DNA from: JBKQVT01 sp963804825
GTDB taxonomy: Bacteria; Planctomycetota; Planctomycetia; Pirellulales; Thermoguttaceae
DNA: 64,000 nucleotides
Direction of reading: 5' to 3'
NCBI GenBank assembly: GCA_963804825.1
Contig: CAWDRV010000003.1
Location: forward strand, 62,001-126,000
Shown here: one piece after another, positions 47,347 to 55,439 of the stretch
How the letters are laid out: each line of letters begins with the position of its first letter
Numbering within the stretch: position 1 is the first letter of the stretch
Made by a program: the position numbers and the translations under genes
The notes under the pieces: generated by a model
Databases searched by the model: none
What the model was told of the DNA's origin: nothing
Seen by the model: only the letters and a program-made list of their open reading frames with translations

Positions 47347-48564
47347 ATGCCAAGCTGCGTTCTGGCGTATTCCGGCGGATTGGACACCTCGGTCATCCTG
47401 AATTGGCTGATCGAGGATGAAGGCTACGACGTTCACGCGGTGTACGTCGATCTGGGCCAGCCCTGCGAGGACCGGGAGGCGATCCTGGAAAAGGCCCGCA
47501 AGATCGGGGCCCGCTCGGCGCGGATCATCGACGCCCGCGAGGAACTGTGCCGCGATTTCGCCTTTCCCGTCCTGCAATGGCAGGCGAAGTACGAGGGCGT
47601 CTACCTGCTGGGGACCTCGATCGCCCGGCCGCTGATCTCGAAGGTCTGTCTGCAAGCGGCCCGCGAGGTCGGCGCCGACGCCTACGTCCACGGGGCCACG
47701 GGCAAGGGGAACGACCAATGCCGGTTCCAACTGGCCGCCGAGGCCTTGCAGCCGGGGGTCCGGGTGATCGCGCCCTGGCGGATGGAAGAGTTCCGCCGCC
47801 GCTTCCCCGGCCGCACCGAAATGATCGCCTATTGCCGGGAGAAGAACATCCCGGTCAAGGCGTCGGTCGCCAAGCCCTACAGCTCCGACGAGAACTGCCT
47901 GCACATCAGCTACGAGGCCGGCAAGCTGGAAGACCTCGCCGTCAACGGGGTCGATCTGGTCGATTTCGGCATGACGTGCTCGCCGCAAAAGGCGCCCGAC
48001 AAGATCGAAAACGTCATGATCGGTTTCCAGGCCGGTTTCCCAGTGCGCGTGAACGGCCAGCCGCTCGGGGCCTTCGAGATCGTCGGCCGGCTGAACGAGA
48101 TCGGCGGACGCAACGGCATCGGACGGATCGACATGGTGGAGAACCGTTTCGTGGGGATGAAGAGCCGCGGGGTCTACGAGGCGCCCGGCATGACGATCCT
48201 GTACGCGGCCCATCGCCTGGTCGAGCAATTGACCATGGACCGCGACCTGATGCACCTCCGCGACCGGCTCGCGCCCGAGGTGGCCGAGATGGTCTACTAC
48301 GGCTTCTGGTATCATGCGAAGATGGACGCCCTGATGGCCTTCATCCGCGAGGCGCAGAGGCCGGTCACCGGGGACGTGAGCCTGAACCTGTACAAGGGCA
48401 ACCTCTTCGTGGCCGGCCGCTCCAGTCCGAACAGCCTCTACGACGAGGGCATGGCCACGATGGAGGGCGGCGGCTCGTACAACCAGACCGACGCGGAGGG
48501 GTTCTTGCGGATCCAGGGCCTTCCCAGCCGCGTCCAGGCCCGCGTCCGTCCGCGAAAATATTGA
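47347..48564 (+). CDS. argG: Argininosuccinate synthase
   Basis: A 405-residue ArgG, which condenses citrulline and aspartate with ATP in arginine synthesis. The N-terminal PP-loop is VLAYSGGLDTSV. Later motifs include YVHGATGKGNDQCRF, PVKASVAKPYSSDENCLHIS, GRIDMVENRFVGMKSRGVYE and the C-terminal SLYDEGMATMEGGGSYNQTD. The length and start (ATG 47347) are standard, and the gene is free of frameshifts. Other arginine genes are not in the window. Confidence 0.97.
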   Translation: MPSCVLAYSGGLDTSVILNWLIEDEGYDVHAVYVDLGQPCEDREAILEKARKIGARSARIIDAREELCRDFAFPVLQWQAKYEGVYLLGTSIARPLISKVCLQAAREVGADAYVHGATGKGNDQCRFQLAAEALQPGVRVIAPWRMEEFRRRFPGRTEMIAYCREKNIPVKASVAKPYSSDENCLHISYEAGKLEDLAVNGVDLVDFGMTCSPQKAPDKIENVMIGFQAGFPVRVNGQPLGAFEIVGRLNEIGGRNGIGRIDMVENRFVGMKSRGVYEAPGMTILYAAHRLVEQLTMDRDLMHLRDRLAPEVAEMVYYGFWYHAKMDALMAFIREAQRPVTGDVSLNLYKGNLFVAGRSSPNSLYDEGMATMEGGGSYNQTDAEGFLRIQGLPSRVQARVRPRKY

Positions 48565-48672
48565 GCTTCTGTTGCGGTGGCCCCTGTAGGGTGGGTCGAG
48601 CGCAGCGAAGACCCACCATCGGTTTTTCGCGTATTATGGTGGGACTTCGCTGCGCTCGTCCCACCCTACAAG
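48565..48672. repeat. GTAGGGTGGGTCGAG hairpin directly after argG
   Basis: It begins right after the argG stop with GCTTCTGTTGCGG. Arms TGTAGGGTGGGTCGAGC (about 48587) and its partner near 48657-48670 surround an inner ACCCACCAT / ATGGTGGG pair. It is in the same family as 11878-12008 and 42447-42580. Confidence 0.9.
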
Positions 48673-48695
48673 TCTCCCGGACGGAGAGGGGGATG

Positions 48696-50189
48696 TTACC
48701 AGCGCGACACCGAGAGCACGGGCCGGCCGCTGTAGTCGAGAATCTGCTCCCCTGACGATGGCGCCCAATCGTGGAAGCGAACGTGCCACGCGCGGCCTTC
48801 CGCCCGGGCAAGGGCAAGCTCCGGCTGCGAGGCCGCGTCCCGCTCGTCCACGACCCGCACGTCCTGCTCCGCCAGCGAGAGGTAGCGCAGCGGCCAATAG
48901 CTCCACCAACTGTCGGCGACGATCCAGGTGACGCCCGCCGTGCGATGCTTCAAGATGTAGTCCAGCGCCGCTTGCTTGGGCTCGACGGCGGCCGTGCGAA
49001 AGGTTCGATGGGCCCGTCCGCCGGTCTGCTCGATGAAGCGGAAATAATGTTGCTGGAAATCGGCCGTCACGAACCAACCGGCGGCCAGCGCGAGGACCGC
49101 GACCGCCGTCCGCGGCCGGCCGGCGCCGCTCCACCAGGCGGCTGCCCCGCGAGCCGCCAGGATGACCGCCGGGGCGATGAGGCAGATTGCATAGCGCTCT
49201 TGTCCGGGCAACATGCCCTCCGGCCCGGCGAGAACCACGAAGCCCAGCCACTGGAGCAACCATGCCGCGACCAGGACCCGGTCGGCCGTGGTCCCCCATT
49301 GCCAGAGTCGCCACGCCGCGGCCAGCAGCACGGCCCAGACCAACGCCAGGCCGACTTCACATGGCAGCCACGAGTGCGCGCCGGAAATGTATTGATAGAC
49401 GGTCTCGCCGCAGAATAGATTGGCGTAAAGCACGACAGCATGGGGATTCACCCGCGGATGGACGAGTTGGTCGAGGTGGCCCAGCAGGCCGTCGCCGCCG
49501 ACGTTGCCCTGCATCCGGACCAGGTTTGCCGCCCAGAGGATCAGGGCGAGGGCCGCCAGGGCGAGGACCGCCAGCCGTCGCGGATTGGCCTGGAATTGCC
49601 GCCATCGCACGGCCAGGCCGGCCGCAATCGCCGCTCCGGCGAAGACGTTGGTCGGATGCACCAGGACCGCGGCCAACAGGGCCACGATGGCCGCGGCCGT
49701 AAATTGATCTTGCCGGGCGGGAAAACGCACCGCGGCAAGCGAAAAATACAAGACCGGCAACGTCGCCAACAGCGATTGGCTGGCATCCCAGGCGAAACGG
49801 CTGTAGGCGATGTCGATGGGCAGCACCGCCAGGGCCAGCGTCGAAATCGCGGCCGTCCGCCGATCGAAGACCCAACGGCACAGCCACCAATTCAACCCCA
49901 GCGCCGCCACGCCGCTGGCCGTCGCCACGATCCGCAGCAACACGATCGACGGCTTGCAGCACGCCTGGAGCAGCAGGAGCGGCCCGAAGAAGAACGGGTT
50001 GAGCGCATTGCCCGTCGGCGTTTGGACAAGCCATTTTCCCTGGTGGAGGATTTCCCAGGCCGTGACGCCGTACCACGCCTCGTCGCCGTTGAGGCCCGGG
50101 ATGTTGCCCAATGCTCGGCAGCGGAACCACAGGGCCAGCGCCCCCAGCGCCGCGAGATTAACGATCAGCAGCGGGCCGCGAAGTTTCAT
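48696..50189 (-). CDS. GT39/ArnT-like membrane glycosyltransferase
   Basis: A 497-residue integral membrane protein with about ten hydrophobic helices and an acidic pair in IPGLNGDEAWYGV in the first periplasmic loop, as in PMT/ArnT (GT39 family) enzymes that use polyprenyl-phosphate sugars. A soluble C-terminal domain (from about residue 395) follows the last helix. The acceptor is unknown. The start is ATG 50189; TTG 50210 is an alternative. It is 93 bases downstream of the TPR lipoprotein gene on the same strand. Confidence 0.8.
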   Translation of the reverse strand: MKLRGPLLIVNLAALGALALWFRCRALGNIPGLNGDEAWYGVTAWEILHQGKWLVQTPTGNALNPFFFGPLLLLQACCKPSIVLLRIVATASGVAALGLNWWLCRWVFDRRTAAISTLALAVLPIDIAYSRFAWDASQSLLATLPVLYFSLAAVRFPARQDQFTAAAIVALLAAVLVHPTNVFAGAAIAAGLAVRWRQFQANPRRLAVLALAALALILWAANLVRMQGNVGGDGLLGHLDQLVHPRVNPHAVVLYANLFCGETVYQYISGAHSWLPCEVGLALVWAVLLAAAWRLWQWGTTADRVLVAAWLLQWLGFVVLAGPEGMLPGQERYAICLIAPAVILAARGAAAWWSGAGRPRTAVAVLALAAGWFVTADFQQHYFRFIEQTGGRAHRTFRTAAVEPKQAALDYILKHRTAGVTWIVADSWWSYWPLRYLSLAEQDVRVVDERDAASQPELALARAEGRAWHVRFHDWAPSSGEQILDYSGRPVLSVSRW

Positions 50190-50282
50190 CGCCGGGGATG
50201 GAGAGTTCAAGGTGTGGGATGGGAAAAAGGATAAGAAGATGCGTGGTGATCCGCTTGCGGTTTCGCAAAATGCGCGAGCGGT

Positions 50283-51206
50283 TTATCGTTGCAACGGCGT
50301 TTGCGACCGCCCCGCCAGCTCGATGCGGTGGAGCAATTCGCGGCTGGGTTGATGTTGTGGATCGATCGCCAGGGCTTGTTCGGCCGTGATGGCGGCCCGG
50401 GCGGGATTGCCCGCGAGCCATTGCGCCTCGGCCAGCCGGTAGAGGATCTCCGGCGTCGGCCTTTCGCGGGCGGCGGCAGCGAGGCTTTCCACGCCGTCGT
50501 CATAGCGGTTCAAGGCGACGTACGCCAGCCCCGTCAGGTAGAGCACCTGTTGCGGTTCTTCGGCGGGCGTGTTGTAGGTATCCGCCAGGCTCTGCAACGT
50601 TTCCAGGGCCCGTTGCGGCTGGTTCATCCGCCGATGGAGTTCGGCCACTTCCAGGAGGACGCGCCGGTCGTAGGGGGCATAGCCCAAGGCGCGATGGAAA
50701 TCGGCCAGGGCCCGTTGCAGGTCGCCGGCGTCGCGCGTCACCCGGCCGCGCACCGCCCAGGCGGCGGGCGATCTTGGATTCAGATTGACGGCCGTCTCCG
50801 CGGCGGCGCGGGCCGGCGCCAGTTGGCCCATCGCCAGGCGCATTTCCGCGTGGCGGACCCACAGCGTGGCGTCCCCCGGGGTGAGGCGGCAAGCCTCCTC
50901 CAACTGGGCAACCGCTTCCGTCCGCGCCCCCCGCTGCCACAGACACTCCGCATAATCACGCCGGGCCTCGGGATTGGTCGGGCAGGCGTTCACGGCCTTG
51001 GCCAACAGCCGTTCGGCGTCGCTCTGCATGCCGCGATCCAGGGCCGAGACGCCTTGCTGCGAAAGCTGCCGAGAGTTGGCCAGCGAGTCCGACACCGGGC
51101 CGCCCAGGCCGGGTATCCGGCAACCGCCCGCCAGCATGGCCAGCATGACCAGCACGGCAGCGCAGGGCAACGGAGCCGGCGGCAAGGTGGCACGCGTGGC
51201 TTTCAT
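50283..51206 (-). CDS. TPR-repeat lipoprotein
   Basis: A 307-residue lipoprotein. The signal AAVLVMLAMLAGGC has a lipobox Cys near residue 29. About seven TPR units follow, such as DAERLLAKAVNACPTNPEAR, EAVAQLEEACRLTPGDATLW, ARAAAETAVNLNPRSPAAW and ALADFHRALGYAPYDRRVL. It is probably a periplasmic, membrane-anchored scaffold. The start is ATG 51206 (MKATRATL). A GCGAAACCGCAAGCG-type repeat (50252-50266) lies between it and the glycosyltransferase gene. Confidence 0.87.
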   Translation of the reverse strand: MKATRATLPPAPLPCAAVLVMLAMLAGGCRIPGLGGPVSDSLANSRQLSQQGVSALDRGMQSDAERLLAKAVNACPTNPEARRDYAECLWQRGARTEAVAQLEEACRLTPGDATLWVRHAEMRLAMGQLAPARAAAETAVNLNPRSPAAWAVRGRVTRDAGDLQRALADFHRALGYAPYDRRVLLEVAELHRRMNQPQRALETLQSLADTYNTPAEEPQQVLYLTGLAYVALNRYDDGVESLAAAARERPTPEILYRLAEAQWLAGNPARAAITAEQALAIDPQHQPSRELLHRIELAGRSQTPLQR

Positions 51207-51283
51207 GGGCAACGTCCATGGAAGGAAAGGCGAGGGCAGGGTATCAAAATTGCCGATCCGCCACTACCCCGATTTAACCAACA

Positions 51284-51442
51284 AGGCGGAAGGCGGAGGG
51301 GGGAAGGCGGAAGGCGGAAGGGGGAAGGGAGCCGGAGGCGTGAGCCTCCGGATCGAAAGGACCAAGGAAGAAACGACAACTGTTCCTTGCTGGTCCCTGG
51401 CGACTGCCGACCCTATCCCCGGGCTCACGCCCGGGGCTCATG
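51284..51442. repeat. GGCGGAAGG units with GGAGGCGTGAGCCTCC and CCCCGGGCTCACGCCCGGGG palindromes
   Basis: The same trio as at 19054-19235: purine units (51284-51328), one first-type palindrome (about 51329-51356) and one second-type palindrome (about 51416-51439). It separates the divergent TPR lipoprotein gene from the candidate RNA. Confidence 0.9.
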
Positions 51443-51592
51443 CCCCATTTTCTATATGTTTCCACAGAGTTGTAAGGATTACAAGGTTTTCACCCAATGC
51501 GGCGAGGTGCAGCCGAAAGGATGTGCTTTGCCTGAACCCCAAGTGGCACAATGATTTACGAAATGAAATGTGGCTTGGTCGCAGGCCGGAGT

Positions 51593-51798
51593 CTACAATT
51601 GGCACGTCAACTGCGGTAAGCCTAAGATCGACAGGATACCGATCCGGCGAAGGAGGAGTTTTCCTTCCCGTCGAATAGAACCGTGAATCTTAGGTAACAC
51701 AGCCACCACGGCGAAACGCAAGCCCACCTCGGGAAGAACCAGTTTTTCACGGTCCAAGGGCCCGGTTGGCCGCTCACGGAGCCAGCCGGGCCCTTTTT
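51593..51798 (+). ncRNA. Candidate structured non-coding RNA ending in a strong terminator
   Basis: No ORF, but clear secondary structure. Outer stem CCTAAGAT (51621-51628) pairs with ATCTTAGG (51687-51694). CGAC (51629-51632) pairs with GTCG (51670-51673). Inside are hairpins GGAT/ATCC (51634-51645) and GAAGGA/TCCTTC (51649-51667). A 13-base asymmetric bulge lies on the 3' side. A TACAAT box at 51593-51598 could be the -10 element, and a 13-base-stem terminator ends the unit at 51798. It does not match any RNA family I can recall (not tmRNA, RNase P, SRP RNA or a familiar riboswitch). The next gene has its own promoter after the terminator, so this looks like a free-standing small RNA of about 190 nt. 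Confidence 0.5.
51758..51798 (+). terminator. Rho-independent terminator of the candidate RNA
   Basis: The stem GGGCCCGGTTGGC (51758-51770) pairs with GCCAGCCGGGCCC (51781-51793) with one wobble pair, with a 10-base loop and then TTTTT (51794-51798). No coding gene ends just before it, so it must terminate a non-coding transcript. Confidence 0.88.
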
Positions 51799-51820
51799 AT
51801 GGTCCTGTGCCGCTCGCCCC

Positions 51821-51850
51821 TTGAGAGCCGGTTGTGGAGTTCGCTATAAT
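51821..51850 (+). promoter_or_regulatory. Sigma-70-type promoter of the winged-helix gene
   Basis: TTGAGA (51821-51826), an 18-base spacer and TATAAT (51845-51850). The start codon at 51899 is about 40 bases past the expected start site, with GGGAGGTGG as the ribosome site. Confidence 0.7.
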
Positions 51851-51898
51851 CGGCATAGTCTGGGTAAGATAATCGCGGTGACCAAGGGAGGTGGTTTC

Positions 51899-52118
51899 AT
51901 GTCCGAGGGAGGTCAACTATCCGGCGTCATGGAAATTGGCGAAGCTGCGGGGTTGGTTTGGGCGACACTGGCCGAAAACGGCCCGCTGAGCACGGCCAAA
52001 CTCATCAAGACCATCGACAAACCGCGCGACACGGTCATGCAGGCCGTCGGTTGGCTGGCGCGAGGACAAGATCGTGATCGTGGAGGAGGGCCGCAGCCGC
52101 GTTGTTTCGCTCCGTTGA
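51899..52118 (+). CDS. Small winged-helix protein (DUF2582-like), frameshifted
   Basis: A protein of about 72 residues. The first part, GEAAGLVWATLAENGPLSTA then KLIKTIDKPRDTVMQAVGWLAR, has the helix-turn-helix pattern of DUF2582-type winged-helix proteins. The frame breaks near 52060; the shifted frame reads EDKIVIVEEGRSRVVSLR and stops at TGA 52116-52118, which is the expected beta wing and end. Loss of a GC dinucleotide in GCGCGC would explain it. It has its own promoter (51821-51850). Probably a DNA-binding regulator; target unknown. Confidence 0.7.
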
Positions 52119-52465
52119 GGTGTTTCGTGGTGTGGCGTTCGGCTGCGGCTGGCGGGTCCGGAGGAAACTGGGGGGAGGGCGGAACGCCCCCACCCTTTTT
52201 CCCTGGTTCGCAATACGCCTTCCGACCAATATGAAACCGCTTATTGGTGGTATTTTCGGCGTTTTCTTGCCGTCAGAGAATGCCCTGTTGAATTTTTCGG
52301 TCTGTCCGGCATGAGTCGGCTGCCAGGAACATTGGCGATGGCACCTTGCCATTGTTCCAATTTGGGCGTAGTCTAGATTGATTGCACGTTTACCATCGGA
52401 GGAAGGTGGCCGGCCACGCTGGAAGGCCGCTTCCTCTCCGTCCCACCTGTTAAAGGATCGAACTC
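52119..52465 (+). other. Intergenic region with a weak promoter candidate
   Basis: No gene or known repeat is seen. TTGCCA (52346-52351), a 17-base spacer and TAGTCT (52369-52374) may form a weak promoter about 95 bases before the TPR gene at 52466. Confidence 0.4.
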
Positions 52466-53893
52466 ATGGCACGTTCCCTTCGTTACTTTGGACTTGTCGT
52501 TGGAATGGCGGTCGTTTATGTCCTGTTGAGCGGGACGTGGGCGTCGGGGCAGCCTGTGCCTCCCGACGAGCACGCGCCCAGCCCCCCGACCACGCCGGAG
52601 AAGCTTGCCGGACTCGACGACGCCATCAAGGCTTTCAATGAGAAGCGATTCGACGCCGCCACGACGTTTTTGGAAAAGGCGATTGCGAAACATGACGAGT
52701 ATCCGCCGGCGGAGGACATCATGGCCGATTGGTTCGGCCAGATCAATCAGATGCCCAATGTGCGGGCGTCGTTCGAGAAGGCCATCATCAAGCATCCGAC
52801 GGATCCGCAGGCTTACATCTTCTTGGGCGGGTTCGCCAAGAACGAAGGCCGCGTGACGGAAGCCGATCTGCTCTTCAGCAAGGCCGCCGAACTGTTGAAG
52901 ACCTTTCAGAATCCGAAGCGGAAGCGGGGCCTCGAACCCCGCACGCTGGACGGTTTGGCTTGGGTGGCCGAGGTGCGTGCGGACTGGCCGCTGGCGCAGA
53001 AGCAGTTGGAGACGTTGCTGAAGACGCTGGATGCGCTGCCGCCGCCGGATCCCAGTCAGCCCGACCAGGCGAAGATCAAGGCATCGGCCGTCGCGGGCGC
53101 CCTGCAACGGCTGGCGCACGCCAAGTTCGAGCAAGGGGATGCCGGAGAATGCCTGAAGGATCTGAGAAAGGCGAAGAGCACCGACCCGAACAACGTGCTG
53201 ACCCCGGAAGCCACCTTGGCCTTGTTCTACGAGCAATTTGGGGATCATCCTCATGCCGTCGAGTGGATGGGAAACGCCTTGAAGGCGGCCCCCGACGATC
53301 CCAAGACTCGCCTGGCGGCGGCCAAGTGGGCCTTGACGACCGGTCAGATCGAAGAGGCCAAGAAGGAGGCGGACGAGGCCCTGAAAATCGACAGGTCGTC
53401 GATGGACGCCAAGGTGGTCCGCGGGATCGTGTCCTTGTTCCAAAAGGAATTCAAGGCCGCCCAAGAGGACTTCGAGAACGCCCATCTCCAGGATCCCGAC
53501 GACTTCGCCGCCCGGAACAACCTCGCCCTGGCCCTCTGCGAGCAGAAGGACGAGTCGAAGAAGACCAAGGCCCTGGCGTATGCCACGGAGAACGCGCGGA
53601 TGAATCCCAAGCGATCGGAGGCCTTCTCGACGCTCGCCTGGGTCCTCTATCGGCTGGGAAAAGTGCAGGATGCGGACCGCCAGATCCAACAGGCCTTCTC
53701 GCTCGCGGGAGGCAACATGAGCAACGATTCCTACTTCTACTTGGCTCAAATCGGCTACGAGAGCGACCGGAAAGATCAAGCCAAGGCCATCCTCAAGACC
53801 ATCCTGGACAGCACCCGCCCCTTCTCGATGCGCCCCGAGGCGAAGGAATTGATGGATACGATCAAGAGTGAGGAGAAGAAGGCGAGCAAGTAG
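52466..53893 (+). CDS. Secreted TPR-repeat protein
   Basis: A 475-residue protein with a signal (YFGLVVGMAVVYVLLSGTWA ending SGQ) and multiple TPR-like helical pairs, for example AIKAFNEKRFDAATTFLEKA, EEAKKEADEALKIDRSSMDA, FKAAQEDFENAHLQDPDDFA and ALAYATENARMNPKRSEAFS. It lacks enzymatic motifs and ends in a Lys-rich tail. It is probably a scaffold in the periplasm or on the surface. A strong terminator follows 30 bases after the stop. The third TPR-only protein of the window; it is not closely similar to the other two. Confidence 0.87.
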   Translation: MARSLRYFGLVVGMAVVYVLLSGTWASGQPVPPDEHAPSPPTTPEKLAGLDDAIKAFNEKRFDAATTFLEKAIAKHDEYPPAEDIMADWFGQINQMPNVRASFEKAIIKHPTDPQAYIFLGGFAKNEGRVTEADLLFSKAAELLKTFQNPKRKRGLEPRTLDGLAWVAEVRADWPLAQKQLETLLKTLDALPPPDPSQPDQAKIKASAVAGALQRLAHAKFEQGDAGECLKDLRKAKSTDPNNVLTPEATLALFYEQFGDHPHAVEWMGNALKAAPDDPKTRLAAAKWALTTGQIEEAKKEADEALKIDRSSMDAKVVRGIVSLFQKEFKAAQEDFENAHLQDPDDFAARNNLALALCEQKDESKKTKALAYATENARMNPKRSEAFSTLAWVLYRLGKVQDADRQIQQAFSLAGGNMSNDSYFYLAQIGYESDRKDQAKAILKTILDSTRPFSMRPEAKELMDTIKSEEKKASK

Positions 53894-53923
53894 CCCCAGC
53901 GGCGGCGAATCTGGTTGATTCCC

Positions 53924-53965
53924 GCGGCGGGACGGCCGGTGGCCGGCGGTCCCGCCGCTTTTTTT
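53924..53965 (+). terminator. Rho-independent terminator between the TPR gene and cobO
   Basis: A perfect 10-base stem GCGGCGGGAC (53924-53933) / GTCCCGCCGC (53949-53958), with an inner GGCCGG-rich loop that can pair further, followed by seven T (53959-53965). It ends 10 bases before the cobO stop, so it serves the plus-strand TPR gene in this convergent pair. Confidence 0.92.
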
Positions 53966-53974
53966 CGCGCCCGC

Positions 53975-54493
53975 TCATTTCTCGATTCCGCGCCGGGCGA
54001 CGACGCCCTGTTGCAAGTAGTGTTTCACCAGGAGCATCTCGGTGACCAGGTCGGCGCGCTCGACCAGCCGGGGATCGGCGCCGCGGCCGGTCAGCACCAA
54101 CTCGACCTCCGGCTTCTTCGCGTCGATCAGGGCCAGCAGGTCGTCGACGGAGAACAGGCGCAGCGCGACCGCCACGTTGGCTTCGTCGAGAATCACCAGC
54201 GAATACTTGCCCGACGTGACCGCCTCGCGCGCCTCTTCCAGGCCGCGGCGGGCCAGCGCAAGGTCCTCGTCGTTGGGCTCGCCGCGAATGAGTCGCGGCA
54301 GGCCGAATTGGCGGATCGTCATGCGGTCGGCCAGCCGTTGCTCGACCGCGATCAGTTCGCTGGTGCGGACGCCCTTGGCGAACTGGGCCATGAAGACGTT
54401 CCAGCCCGCGCCCACGGCCCGCAGCGCCAATCCCAGCGCCGCCGTCGTCTTGCCTTTTCCGTCGCCCGTGTAGATTTGCACGTATCCCGGCAT
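53975..54493 (-). CDS. cobO: Cob(I)yrinic acid a,c-diamide adenosyltransferase
   Basis: A 172-residue CobO/BtuR-family enzyme that transfers the adenosyl group of ATP to cobalt(I) corrinoids. The P-loop is IYTGDGKGKTTAALGLALRA at the N-terminus, and SLVILDEANVAVAL is the Walker B-like strand. The length matches the short CobO form. The start is ATG 54493, 12 bases after the apparent lipA end. It would allow use or salvage of cobamides; no other cobamide gene is nearby. Confidence 0.92.
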   Translation of the reverse strand: MPGYVQIYTGDGKGKTTAALGLALRAVGAGWNVFMAQFAKGVRTSELIAVEQRLADRMTIRQFGLPRLIRGEPNDEDLALARRGLEEAREAVTSGKYSLVILDEANVAVALRLFSVDDLLALIDAKKPEVELVLTGRGADPRLVERADLVTEMLLVKHYLQQGVVARRGIEK

Positions 54494-54505
54494 GAAGGTC
54501 CTTTC

Positions 54506-55429
54506 TCATTCCTGCGAAACCGCAAGCGTCCGATCCAATCCCTCTTCGCCCCCGCCCCGCCATTTCCCGGGCGTGATAACTGGACCGGACCAGCGGCCCG
54601 CTGGCCACTTGCGGAAAAACCCAACCGGCGGGCCGCGTCGCCGAGCTGCTCGAATTCCTCCGGCCGCAGGTAACGCACCACCGGCATCTGGGCCGTCGAG
54701 GGCTGCAAGTATTGCCCCAGCGTCAGCATCCGGCACCCGGCGGCCCGCAGATCGGCCAGCGTCTCCAGAAGCTCTTCCGTCGTCTCGCCCAGTCCGAGCA
54801 TCAGGCCGGTTTTGAGTTGCATCGCCGGCGCCTGCCGGGCGATGCGGCGGAACATGGCCAGCGTCCAGCGGTAATCGGCCCGGACGCCGCGGACCGACCC
54901 GTACAGCCGCGGCACCGTCTCGCAATTGTGATTGTAGACCTCCGGCCCGGCGGCCAGCAGCCGATCCACCGCGGACAGCGTTGCCGGCGAAGTCCGAGGG
55001 GAGCACCTCGATCGTGGCGCCGCTCGCCCGGCGAATCTCCGCGATCGTCCGGACAAAATGCTCGGCGCCGCCGTCGGGCAGGTCGTCGCGGGTCACGCAC
55101 GTGACGACCACGTGCGCCAGTCCCAGGCCCGCGGCCGCCGCGGCCACCCGCCGCGGCTCGTCCGCGTCGACCGGCCCCGGCTTCCCCTTGCGCACGCTGC
55201 AAAATCGGCAGGCCCGCGTGCACACGTCGCCCAGGATCATCACCGTCGCCGTCTTCGCGGCATAGCACTCCATGCGATTGGGGCAATGGGCATGGTCGCA
55301 GACCGTCTCCAACCGGAACTGCTCGATCAGCCGCGCCGTGAAATGGTTCGCGTTCCCCTTGGGCACGTTGCGCTTCAGCCAACGCGGCAGGACGGGAACG
55401 GACCGGGCTTGGGATCGTCGTTCAGGCAT
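54506..55429 (-). CDS. lipA: Lipoyl synthase (two or more frameshifts)
   Basis: LipA, the radical-SAM enzyme that inserts two sulfurs into octanoylated lipoyl domains. The auxiliary-cluster motif CDHAHCPNRMEC (C-x4-C-x5-C) and the radical-SAM motif CTRACRFC are both intact, followed by HVVVTCVTRDDLPDGGAEHF. A break near 54980 leads into NHNCETVPRLYGSVRG, LKTGLMLGLGETTEELLETL and LTLGQYLQPS in another frame. A second break near 54613 gives VASGPLVRSSYHA, the conserved end. The exact stop is uncertain; the TGA at 54506 lies in a GCTTGCGGTTTCGC repeat that may have replaced the natural end. The start is ATG 55429, 10 bases after the lipB-like stop. Confidence 0.88.
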   Translation of the reverse strand: MPERRSQARSVPVLPRWLKRNVPKGNANHFTARLIEQFRLETVCDHAHCPNRMECYAAKTATVMILGDVCTRACRFCSVRKGKPGPVDADEPRRVAAAAAGLGLAHVVVTCVTRDDLPDGGAEHFVRTIAEIRRASGATIEVLPSDFAGNAVRGGSAAGRRAGGLQSQLRDGAAAVRVGPRRPGRLPLDAGHVPPHRPAGAGDATQNRPDARTGRDDGRASGDAGRSAGRRVPDADAGAILAALDGPDAGGALPAAGGIRAARRRGPPVGFFRKWPAGRWSGPVITPGKWRGGGEEGLDRTLAVSQE

Positions 55430-55439
55430 GGCTGTCAAG

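Noticed and set aside
51593..51798. Candidate RNA as tmRNA, SRP RNA, RNase P RNA or a known riboswitch
   Set aside because: None of the conserved sequences I know for these classes is present (no CCA end with a tag frame, no GGAA tetraloop arm, no RNase P core, no recognised aptamer motifs).
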